Assembly (NCBI GenBank): GCA_002317475.1
Contig: DCIS01000112.1
Location: 41,654 to 56,767, forward strand
Length of the DNA stretch: 15,114 nucleotides
Direction: 5' to 3'
Origin: Prevotellaceae bacterium UBA1720
GTDB lineage: Bacteria; Bacteroidota; Bacteroidia; Bacteroidales; Bacteroidaceae
Shown here in pieces: positions 1 through 6,281 of the stretch. A program made the translations under genes and the position numbers. Under the pieces are notes generated by a model, which did not search any database, was not told where the DNA came from, and saw nothing but the letters and a program-made list of their open reading frames with translations. The first letter of the stretch is position 1, and each line of letters opens with the position of its first letter.

Positions 1-157
1 CCATCCAGTCCATGGTAGCTGCACCTTCGTGCACCTCACCGATCTTGTGAGTCTTACCAGTGTAGAAAAGGATACGCTCAGAAGTTGTTGTCTTACCGGC
101 ATCGATATGAGCCATGATACCGAAGTTACGAGTCAAATGTAAATCTTGCTTTGCCAT
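1..157 (-). CDS. fusA: Elongation factor G, N-terminal 52 codons (partial)
   Basis: EF-G is the ribosomal translocase GTPase. The reading frame starts at the ATG at 157-155 and runs off the left edge, so only the first 52 residues are visible. They begin MAKQDLHLTRNFGIMAHIDAG and contain the P-loop AHIDAGKT and the switch I lead-in KIGEVHEGAATMDWM, both diagnostic of EF-G rather than EF-Tu, which has GHVDHGKT. It is the last visible gene of the rpsL-rpsG-fusA cluster and lies 39 bp after the rpsG stop, so it is very likely cotranscribed. The leader before the ATG is A-rich with AAGGTAAAG, at best a weak ribosome binding site. Some Bacteroidetes carry more than one EF-G gene; the position next to rpsG argues that this is the main copy. 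The rest of the protein is not visible. Confidence 0.96.
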   Translation of the reverse strand, partial: MAKQDLHLTRNFGIMAHIDAGKTTTSERILFYTGKTHKIGEVHEGAATMDWM

Positions 158-196
158 TTGTCTTTCTTTACCTTAAATTAAGCTATTACCTTATTA

Positions 197-673
197 TTAG
201 AAACGGAAATGAGCAAATGCACGGTTAGCCTCAGCCATGCGGTGCATATCCTCCTTACGCTTGTAAGCACCACCCTGCTCGTTGAATGCGTCCATGATCT
301 CTGCAGCCAGCTTGTCAGCCATGGTCTTACCACCACGCTTACGAGCGAACAGAATCATGTTCTTCATTGAAATAGACTCCTTACGGTCAGGACGAATCTC
401 AGTAGGAACCTGGAAAGTAGCACCACCGATACGGCGGCTCTTAACCTCTACCTGAGGAGTGATCTTGTCCAGAGCCTCCTTCCAGATCTCCAGTGAAGAC
501 TTCTCCTCATTGGCCATCTTGGTCTTAACAATTTCGAGTGAGTTGTAGAAGATCTCGTATGAGATGCTCTTCTTACCATCATACATCAGATGGTTTACAA
601 ACTTAGAAACCTTCACGTCGTTGAACACGGGATCGGGAAGGATAATTCTCTTTTTTGGTTTTGCTTTACGCAT
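197..673 (-). CDS. rpsG: 30S ribosomal protein S7
   Basis: S7 is a primary 16S rRNA binding protein that nucleates assembly of the 30S head and contacts the E site. The protein is 158 residues from MRKAKPKK to AHFRF, the usual Bacteroidetes length, with the conserved segments LPDPVFND, VNHLMYDGKK, GGATFQVPTEIRP, RKRGGKTMADKLA and MHRMAEANRAFAHFRF. I place the start at 673. An in-frame ATG at 703 would add ten residues (MQPKTKNNKT), but S7 orthologues begin at MRKAKPKK. The stretch before 673 is A-rich with no Shine-Dalgarno, normal for Bacteroidetes. It lies between rpsL (212 bp from the rpsL stop to this start) and fusA (39 bp). In E. coli S7 represses its own operon by binding the rpsL-rpsG gap, and the gap here is long and structured. 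Confidence 0.97.
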   Translation of the reverse strand: MRKAKPKKRIILPDPVFNDVKVSKFVNHLMYDGKKSISYEIFYNSLEIVKTKMANEEKSSLEIWKEALDKITPQVEVKSRRIGGATFQVPTEIRPDRKESISMKNMILFARKRGGKTMADKLAAEIMDAFNEQGGAYKRKEDMHRMAEANRAFAHFRF

Positions 674-716
674 TGTTTTGTTGTTTTTGGTTTTGGGCTG
701 CATTCTCGCGTTCTTC

Positions 717-736
717 AGCCGCTCCTCCGAGTGGCT
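717..736 (-). promoter_or_regulatory. Hairpin holding a GGAGGAG motif upstream of rpsG
   Basis: On the mRNA strand the sequence AGCCACTC GGAG GAGCGGCT folds into an 8-position stem with one A-C mismatch and a four-base GGAG loop. The purine-rich GGAGGAG thus sits in the loop and 3' arm. It is about 20 nt before the in-frame ATG at 703 and 45-50 nt before the conserved rpsG start at 673, too far for ordinary Shine-Dalgarno pairing to either. A role in S7 feedback or ribosome standby is speculation; the fold is seen directly in the sequence. Confidence 0.4.
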
Positions 737-796
737 TACTCAACCTTAGTTTACAAGCCAAAACAATGTTATTAAAAAAGTTTTTCAAGCCTTTCA

Positions 797-829
797 AGAG
801 AAACCTTACTCCGAGGTAAGTGTTTCTCT
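797..829 (-). promoter_or_regulatory. Long hairpin in the rpsL-rpsG gap
   Basis: Arms AGAGAAAC (797-804) and GTTTCTCT (822-829), plus an inner CTTAC (805-809) with GTAAG (816-820), form a 13-bp stem with one bulged base and a six-base loop. A second small stem, ACCGG (832-836) with CCGGT (846-850), follows on the rpsL side. No U-run follows on the mRNA strand, and rpsG and fusA lie downstream, so a simple terminator is unlikely. The place matches where E. coli S7 binds its own message, so an S7 target or an RNA-processing site are the reasonable candidates. Confidence 0.5.
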
Positions 830-885
830 CAACCGGAGGCTTGTCCCGGTCATTGTCTTCCGTTGCCTAAGCAATCAGCTCATGA

Positions 886-1269
<384 letters not shown>

Positions 1270-1351
1270 TTTGTTTTGAATTTATATGTTATAATTGTAA
1301 TTTATGCAAGTATTTGTTGACAAACGGGCACTATATACCCATTTCGGGCTG

Positions 1352-1359
1352 CAAAGTTA
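1352..1359 (-). promoter_or_regulatory. Bacteroidetes-type -7 element for rpsL-rpsG-fusA
   Basis: The minus strand reads TAACTTTG, a match to the Bacteroidetes primary sigma consensus TAnnTTTG, followed by CAGCCC. Transcription would start near 1345 and leave a leader of about 75 nt before rpsL. I see no convincing TTTG -33 box at the usual 19-21 bp spacing; a TTG lies only 12 bp away. The leader is AT-rich and contains the short palindrome TTTGT-CA-ACAAA (1313-1324). Confidence 0.65.
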
Positions 1360-1727
1360 CGAATTATTTTCCAATTATCCTCACACGCGAGCCAACTATT
1401 TTCACATTTGTCTCAAAAAAGGCCCATTTTAACTAAATTTTAAGATAGTTTAACGATTCAGGGTGGCAAAAATCGTGTTTTTTATGCCAAAAAGCAAGGT
1501 TTTTCCACACATCTATGGATCAATTACGCTCAAAGAACAGACAAAACCCATTACTTTCTAACACCACTCACGCGTATATATATAATAAGGTGACATATTC
1601 TGAATAAACTTTCCCGCAGAACAAAAGAAGAAGCACCCCACCCTATCACGGATGAGATGCCTATAACACTTTATACCCTTCTTTAGATAAAGAGCAAACC
1701 AGAAAAGGGACGTGAACAGAGGCTAGA
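1360..1727. other. AT-rich intergenic region between the DUF3467 gene and the rpsL promoter
   Basis: About 370 bp without a credible gene. It is AT-rich, with a TATATATATAATAA run near 1575-1590 and a stem-loop with arms TGGCA (1464-1468) and TGCCA (1485-1489) whose inner A and T runs can extend the pairing. That hairpin could end transcription from the DUF3467 gene, but it lies about 240 bp past its stop and no T-run follows on the minus strand. I see no tRNA, no small coding frame with a plausible start, and no clear riboswitch. Confidence 0.5.
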
Positions 1728-2054
1728 TCAAGCCTCGCCCTGAGGAGTGCCGAAAGGTGCAATAGTACGACCCTTAGCCTGCTGCGGAGCTTCCAACTTG
1801 ATGGTACCAAATGCTTGCTCATAGCGAGCAATATTTTCTTGGAGAGCAAAAAGCAGTCGTTTTGCGTGCTCAGGAGCCAAAATCACACGGCTCTGCACCT
1901 TTGCCTTAGGAGCACCGGGCATTACGCTTACAAAATCCGTCACAAACTCTGTTCTGCTATGTGCGATCATTGCCATATTGGCATACACACCACCAGCCAC
2001 CTCGGGAGTCACCTCAACTTGAAGCTGAGCTGGCTTCATTTCTTCATTAGCCAT
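1728..2054 (-). CDS. DUF3467 family protein
   Basis: A 108-residue protein, MANEEMKPAQ to TPQGEA, that I recognise as the DUF3467 family, small proteins of unknown function frequent in Bacteroidetes and often coded near rpoC. Features that point there are the LQVEVTPEVAGGVYANMAMIAHSR opening, the FVTDFVSVMPG core and the ILAPEHAKRLLFALQENIARYE helix. There is no signal peptide, membrane segment or cysteine, so it should be cytoplasmic. The ATG at 2054-2052 is the only good start. It has its own promoter-like element (2094-2101) and is separated from rpsL by 458 bp, so it is probably its own transcript. In genomes without the accessory block it would sit directly after rpoC. No biochemical role is known to me, and I assign none. 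Confidence 0.85.
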   Translation of the reverse strand: MANEEMKPAQLQVEVTPEVAGGVYANMAMIAHSRTEFVTDFVSVMPGAPKAKVQSRVILAPEHAKRLLFALQENIARYEQAFGTIKLEAPQQAKGRTIAPFGTPQGEA

Positions 2055-2093
2055 AATTGTATTCTTACGTTTTTATTTTGTTCAATATTAGCA

Positions 2094-2101
2094 CAAAGTT
2101 A
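2094..2101 (-). promoter_or_regulatory. -7 element for the DUF3467 gene
   Basis: The minus strand reads TAACTTTG, preceded 20 bp upstream by TTG within TTTGTTG, an acceptable -33 box for the Bacteroidetes primary sigma factor. The predicted transcript would have a leader of about 35 nt. It is back to back with the transporter promoter at 2187-2194. Confidence 0.65.
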
Positions 2102-2186
2102 CGCAATAATCTTCGAAAATGCAACAAAGGAAGGAAGAAAGAATACATTTTTAGTCAAATAAATGAAGAATTTAGTATTTATTAGT

Positions 2187-2194
2187 TACCTTTG
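2187..2194 (+). promoter_or_regulatory. -7 element for the MFS transporter gene
   Basis: TACCTTTG fits TAnnTTTG and is followed by CACC. The predicted leader to the ATG at 2222 is about 20 nt. A TTTG-type -33 box is not clear upstream, where the sequence is AT-rich. This element overlaps an in-frame TTG at 2192, which is one reason not to use that TTG as the start codon. Confidence 0.6.
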
Positions 2195-2221
2195 CACCGT
2201 ATAACAAAATACCCTTTCATC

Positions 2222-3481
2222 ATGCAGAAACAGAAAAACGCGTTAACTACAAAAGAGTACATCATACCTTTCATGCTGATTACCAGCCTCTTCTTCCTTT
2301 GGGGATTTGCAAGGGCTATACTTGACGTGCTGAACAAACACTTTCAGGATGCACTGAATATCGGCATCACGCAAAGTGCACTAATACAGGTAACAACCTA
2401 CATGGGTTATTTTCTTATGGCGATACCTGCTGGCAAATTCATTATAAAATATGGATATCGCAGAGGCGTAGTATTTGGATTAACACTTTTCGCACTAGGT
2501 GCTTTCCTCTTTTATCCCTGTACGGGTATGGAGGCACAGACTGCCTTCTACGGATTTGTGGGATGCCTGTTCATTATCGCCTGTGGCCTGGCTTTCCTGG
2601 AAACCTCGGCAAATCCCTACTCCACCCAACTTGGTCCTGCCGAAACAGCAACAAGCAGATTGAACCTTTCTCAGTCCTTTAACGGTATGGGTAGTTTTCT
2701 GGCACCACTGATTGTAGGTGGTTTCCTCTTTACTGAGTCCGAGAATGGCAAACAAGCCGACATTTCCATACCATACCTGGTCATGGGTGGTATTGTAGTA
2801 GTCATTGCTATCATCTTCTCGCTGGTAAAACTGCCCAATATCATCACTAACGAACAAGAAGAAGCCGCAAATTCCAACAACAGCGAGGGTGACACCAGCA
2901 TCAAGAAGTTGCTCAAGAATAAGATGTTTACTCTTGGTCTCATCTCACTATTAGCATACGAGGTAAGTGAGATCAGCATCAACAGCTACTTCGTCAATTT
3001 CACCACAGATATGGGTTGGCTTCAGAACTCAACAGCCAGCTATATCCTCTCCCTTGGACTCGTTGTCTTTATGCTTGGCCGTTTCATCGGAAGTGGATTG
3101 ATGATGGTTATGCGAGCAGAACGAATGTTGTGGCTATGTGCAACGGGATGCGTAGTATGCCTGGGAATGCTTATGGTTACAGCACGTTTAGATGGAGGTG
3201 AGAATGGAGTACTGAGCAAACTCTCATTAGCCTTTCTGATTGGCAACTACCTTTTTGAGAGTATCATGTTCCCCACCATTTTCTCCCTTGCATTAAAAGG
3301 ACTTGGCGAACAGACCAAGACAGGATCATCATTGCTGATGATGACACCCGTTGGTGGATGTGGATTCCTGCTGGTGGCATGGATGGCAGACAAAACCGAT
3401 CCCCTTACTCCATTCTTGATCCCCCTCATAGGTTTTGCCATTGTATGGTACTATGCAAAGAAACTATTAGCAAAGAAATAA
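2222..3481 (+). CDS. FucP-type MFS sugar/polyol:H+ symporter
   Basis: A 419-residue inner-membrane transporter of the major facilitator superfamily with about 12 hydrophobic segments, closest by eye to the FHS family of FucP (L-fucose) and GluP (glucose/galactose) porters. Diagnostic segments are LFFLWGFARAILDVLNKHFQ near residues 23-42, FLETSANPY at 126-134 and SQSFNGMGSFLAPL at 150-163. Asp35 and Glu127 align with the two acidic residues used for proton coupling and sugar binding in E. coli FucP (Asp46, Glu135), so it should be an active proton symporter. I start at the ATG at 2222; a TTG at 2192 would put the start inside the promoter. A central loop rich in Glu, Asn and Ser (about residues 207-228) joins the two halves. 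The gene converges on the kinase end of the lipid-type operon. Substrate is not readable from sequence; L-fucose, a hexose or a cyclic polyol are all possible. Confidence 0.88.
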   Translation: MQKQKNALTTKEYIIPFMLITSLFFLWGFARAILDVLNKHFQDALNIGITQSALIQVTTYMGYFLMAIPAGKFIIKYGYRRGVVFGLTLFALGAFLFYPCTGMEAQTAFYGFVGCLFIIACGLAFLETSANPYSTQLGPAETATSRLNLSQSFNGMGSFLAPLIVGGFLFTESENGKQADISIPYLVMGGIVVVIAIIFSLVKLPNIITNEQEEAANSNNSEGDTSIKKLLKNKMFTLGLISLLAYEVSEISINSYFVNFTTDMGWLQNSTASYILSLGLVVFMLGRFIGSGLMMVMRAERMLWLCATGCVVCLGMLMVTARLDGGENGVLSKLSLAFLIGNYLFESIMFPTIFSLALKGLGEQTKTGSSLLMMTPVGGCGFLLVAWMADKTDPLTPFLIPLIGFAIVWYYAKKLLAKK

Positions 3482-3545
3482 GCAAGTAACCAGACTACCC
3501 TCAACTTATTCTCAGACTACATAGTGTCTTAACGCATTCTTTGTA

Positions 3546-3602
3546 CCTTCGCGATGATTCCGCGAAGGATCCGCGAAGGTTCCGCGAAGGAATCTCGGAA
3601 CC
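3546..3602. repeat. GC-rich 11-bp tandem repeat with competing hairpins between convergent genes
   Basis: Three copies of CCGCGAAGG at 3560-3568, 3571-3579 and 3582-3590 repeat with an exact period of 11 bp, separated by AT, TT and AA. An inverted copy, CCTTCGCG (3546-3553), can pair with any of the three. Further arms GATTCC (3556-3561) with GGAATC (3589-3594), and GGTTCC (3578-3583) with GGAACC (3597-3602), make mutually exclusive folds. It lies between the transporter stop (3481) and the kinase stop (3644), both pointing into it. A two-way terminator or 3'-end stabiliser is plausible; no U-run follows on either strand, so a classical intrinsic terminator is not supported. Confidence 0.75.
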
Positions 3603-3643
3603 TCACAAGTAACAAGAGAGAGTCAAACCGGGCTGTTCAACCA

Positions 3644-4528
3644 CTAACGGCACTCTTTGGGAATGCGCTTGATGATCTCTTGCTCAGACCCACGAAGAGG
3701 ACCAGAACCCTCAAGTTTCAAGGTAGAAGCAGCTGCACCAAAATGAGCAGCCAGACGAGGTTCATATCCCTGAGCACGACGATAGACATAACCCATGACA
3801 TAGGTGTCACCACAACCTGTAGAATCAACCAACTGGGTTGGAGGATATGCAGGGATATCATAAAACTGTCCATTATACAAGATAATGCTGCCTAACGAAC
3901 CAAGCGTAAGCAGAACTTCCTTGACACCCCACTCTGCTAATTGCTGGGCAGCCTGACGCAAATCTGATAGACCCGTAAGCACCTCGGCTTCATATTCATT
4001 AACCTTGAGAATATCAATATATTTCAGGGCCTCAAGCTTATCCTCCCAATCACAAGCGTAGACCTTTTCGCCACGCACCTCACGAAGATATCCTTGTGCA
4101 TCAACCACCAAAATGCCACGCTGAGACAAGTATTTGATAGTTTCAAGCGAGAAATCATCTGCCAAAAGACTACCTAAAATAATATACCTAGCTTCTACAT
4201 CCAGCAAAGCCTCTTTAGTAAAAGGATCAGCCTTTGCCAAGACCCTCTGTTGACGCTCATCGGGATTATCCCCATAGATATTTTCGAAAAAGACACTATG
4301 ACGAGAGGGAATCACTTGCGTCTCAACTCCCAAAGCACGAAGGTCATCAACGGCCTTCATGTCTTCCTCTGCCAAAGAGGTAATCAGTCGATAAGAAATC
4401 TGCTTATCCTCCATTTGGCAAAAGCCATGGCTAAAATAAAATGACGCGCCTCCTGGCATATAGACCTCGCTGCGAGGAGTGACAATCTTGTCCTTTGTAA
4501 TGTGACCGATGCAAATGATGTCTGTCAT
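3644..4528 (-). CDS. PfkB-family carbohydrate/polyol kinase
   Basis: A 294-residue cytoplasmic kinase of the PfkB (ribokinase) family. Visible motifs are the N-terminal substrate-site GGAS (residues 26-29), FFENIYGD at 80-87 where the substrate lid would be, VDAQGYLRE at 142-150, the NEYE anion-site motif at 177-180, TLGSLGS at 208-214 and the signature DSTGCGD at 235-241 with catalytic base Asp241. The usual DTxGAGD has Ala where this has Cys. The length and layout resemble the plant myo-inositol kinase branch of PfkB more than ribokinase or fructokinase, but that is a reading by eye. It is the last gene of the seven-gene operon, 68 bp after the HAD gene. In context it would make the phosphorylated polyol used by the nucleotidyltransferase. 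The kinase fold is near certain; the substrate is inferred. Confidence 0.85.
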   Translation of the reverse strand: MTDIICIGHITKDKIVTPRSEVYMPGGASFYFSHGFCQMEDKQISYRLITSLAEEDMKAVDDLRALGVETQVIPSRHSVFFENIYGDNPDERQQRVLAKADPFTKEALLDVEARYIILGSLLADDFSLETIKYLSQRGILVVDAQGYLREVRGEKVYACDWEDKLEALKYIDILKVNEYEAEVLTGLSDLRQAAQQLAEWGVKEVLLTLGSLGSIILYNGQFYDIPAYPPTQLVDSTGCGDTYVMGYVYRRAQGYEPRLAAHFGAAASTLKLEGSGPLRGSEQEIIKRIPKECR

Positions 4529-4596
4529 GATAATAGATAGGAATTTGTGATGTAAATAAGTATATGCTATAAATCAAATGCAAAAAGGAAGCGGAA

Positions 4597-5310
4597 TTAC
4601 TCCTCCAAGCAAGATTCCAAATTGGCTATTGTGGTGATAATTTTGGTAGGTAATGATTCGTCAATAACCTCATTGCCCCAACCTACACCCTTAATCCATA
4701 CCGTTTTACAACCAATAGAACTGGCAGGTTGAATATCCTTGGAGAAGGAGTCGCCAATCACCACGACATCCTCAGCCTTCATACCCAAGGCATCAACTCC
4801 TAATTGAAAGATCGCGGGGTCTGGCTTACGAATACCTACAACAGCACTTTCCACTATTTCCCGGAAATATTCCAATTTAAAGTCACGTAGTATTGTCTGG
4901 ATATTGCCATAGAAGTTGCTAACCAGTACAAGGGGATATCGCTTTGAGAGCCTTTCAACTATAGGGCGAGCCACCTCAAGCGTCTTCAAGACATACTGAT
5001 AACAGAACTGAGCAATATCATTTGACAAACAAACGCGCTCTGTCTCCTCGATATTCCATATACCCCTTGCAGCCAAATCACCAGTTTCCAAATCACACTT
5101 GACAACCAGCAAGTCGAGAAAAGTATGCTCCGGTTTAATGTAAGGATGCTTCGCCAAGGCACGTTCGGCAAAGACATAACTTGTACGAAATTCCTCCTTA
5201 GACACGGGTACACCCACGTATTGATAACCTTGCCACAAAACCTCTGACCAATGCAGAGAGTCTGTATCAATCGTACCTCCGTAATCGAAAATTATACCTT
5301 TTATCTCCAT
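4597..5310 (-). CDS. HAD-superfamily hydrolase (subfamily I, phosphatase-like)
   Basis: A 237-residue haloacid dehalogenase-type hydrolase. Motif I is IIFDYGGTI with nucleophile Asp9; motif II is LVLVSN with Ser131; motif III is Lys162 in GIRKPDP; motif IV is GDSFSKD (186-192) with Asp187 and Asp192 for Mg2+. Residues 15-110 form a helical cap. The usual acid/base Asp two residues after the nucleophile is Gly11. Some HAD phosphatases such as YihX also have Gly there, so activity is still possible. I start at the ATG at 5310, which shares one base with the stop of the previous gene (TAATG), a translational-coupling arrangement; the upstream in-frame start at 5337 would overlap that gene. In the operon it could remove a phosphate from a polyol-phosphate or from the finished phospholipid head group. 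The exact substrate cannot be read. Confidence 0.85.
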   Translation of the reverse strand: MEIKGIIFDYGGTIDTDSLHWSEVLWQGYQYVGVPVSKEEFRTSYVFAERALAKHPYIKPEHTFLDLLVVKCDLETGDLAARGIWNIEETERVCLSNDIAQFCYQYVLKTLEVARPIVERLSKRYPLVLVSNFYGNIQTILRDFKLEYFREIVESAVVGIRKPDPAIFQLGVDALGMKAEDVVVIGDSFSKDIQPASSIGCKTVWIKGVGWGNEVIDESLPTKIITTIANLESCLEE

Positions 5311-6269
5311 TATAGTTCGTTTAAGAGACGCTTGCAAAAACCCTCGTGATAACGTTGCATGTAGACACGTACAGCAGAGAACACAACTATTTCAATAGCA
5401 ATCACAAGCCAGGGAAGGTCGAGCAGGCAACTGACATACAGGAAATTGGCGCGCCAGTTAAATGTCAGAAAGTTCGTCCATTTGAGAATAGGAAAACTCT
5501 CCTTACGGAACTTATCCCGGAACTCTTGCGGAATATCATCACCATATTTTGCACGAAGTGCCTTCAGAAGTGCTTGCAGGTTAGGGGTGTCCTTGGCTTG
5601 ATTTTTGCACCAATTCACGTAAAACATCATAAAGAACTTCTCTATGAAATTCGATTTCCATGACAAAGCATCATAGATAGGCTTCTGAATCTCATACGTA
5701 TCAACCTCGCTGCCGGCCTTACCTTTCAAGAAAAGAAGATGGATATTGCGATAATAGTCGGCCGCACGACACTGCGATGGATGACATCCCAGACCATCAA
5801 TTGCCACATAGGTGAAAACTATCAGCAACCACACCCAAGAGAGGTCAGGCTCCATGAACACACCTACTGGATGGCGGAACATACGAAAAATCAAAGCAAA
5901 ATAGATAAAGATGTACCACACATCACCTGCAGCACCATCCAAGATACGTCCCAGCTTGGTCTTCTTGCCCGTCATACGAGCTAACTGTCCGTCTGCGCTG
6001 TCATAGAAGTTTGCCCAGGCTAGCAACAATACGCCAAGCAGGTTTATCCAAAGACCCTGGCTTCCTGCATAGCGATAAGAATCGAAGAAGAAGCAGATAC
6101 CCGCTCCGGCACCTAAAAACATGGACATGATAGTCACTGTATTGGGATGCACGCCCAACTTCTCAAACAATTTTGCCCAAAGATAGCCAATAGGTCTGGT
6201 CCAGATGACATCAATGGTTTCCTCTGTGTCAGCCGACTTTAACGTGGATTTAATCTTGTCGTTTGCCAT
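5310..6269 (-). CDS. CDP-alcohol phosphatidyltransferase family membrane enzyme
   Basis: Enzymes of this family exchange the CMP of a CDP-linked substrate for an alcohol and so make phospholipid head groups in the inner membrane. The 319-residue protein carries the family motif at residues 90-116: Asp90-x2-Asp93-Gly94-x2-Ala97-Arg98-x8-Gly107-x3-Asp111, then GAAG and Asp116. The canonical form has three residues between the third and fourth aspartates; here there are four. Hydrophobic segments lie near residues 45-62, 72-88, 117-130, 144-160 and 282-300. The protein is about 100 residues longer than minimal members, with a soluble charged insert near 180-270. It starts 12 bp after the ATP-grasp gene and overlaps the HAD start by one base. 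With a separate nucleotidyltransferase in the operon, the likely activated substrate is a CDP-polyol, as in archaeal and Thermotoga di-inositol-phosphate synthase, rather than CDP-diacylglycerol. Confidence 0.85.
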   Translation of the reverse strand: MANDKIKSTLKSADTEETIDVIWTRPIGYLWAKLFEKLGVHPNTVTIMSMFLGAGAGICFFFDSYRYAGSQGLWINLLGVLLLAWANFYDSADGQLARMTGKKTKLGRILDGAAGDVWYIFIYFALIFRMFRHPVGVFMEPDLSWVWLLIVFTYVAIDGLGCHPSQCRAADYYRNIHLLFLKGKAGSEVDTYEIQKPIYDALSWKSNFIEKFFMMFYVNWCKNQAKDTPNLQALLKALRAKYGDDIPQEFRDKFRKESFPILKWTNFLTFNWRANFLYVSCLLDLPWLVIAIEIVVFSAVRVYMQRYHEGFCKRLLNEL

Positions 6270-6281
6270 ATCCTTTCTATA

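Noticed and set aside
1313..1324. Palindrome TTTGT-TG-ACAAA in the rpsL leader as an operator
   Set aside because: Only five base pairs per arm in AT-rich sequence; no second copy and no known regulator to match.
2192..2221. TTG start adding ten residues to the transporter
   Set aside because: The TTG is inside the -7 element TACCTTTG. The ATG at 2222 is followed by a normal MFS N terminus.
3554..3895. Plus-strand open frame across the GC-rich repeat and the end of the kinase gene
   Set aside because: Its coding part is mostly antisense to the PfkB kinase signature region, and the repeat explains its opening residues.
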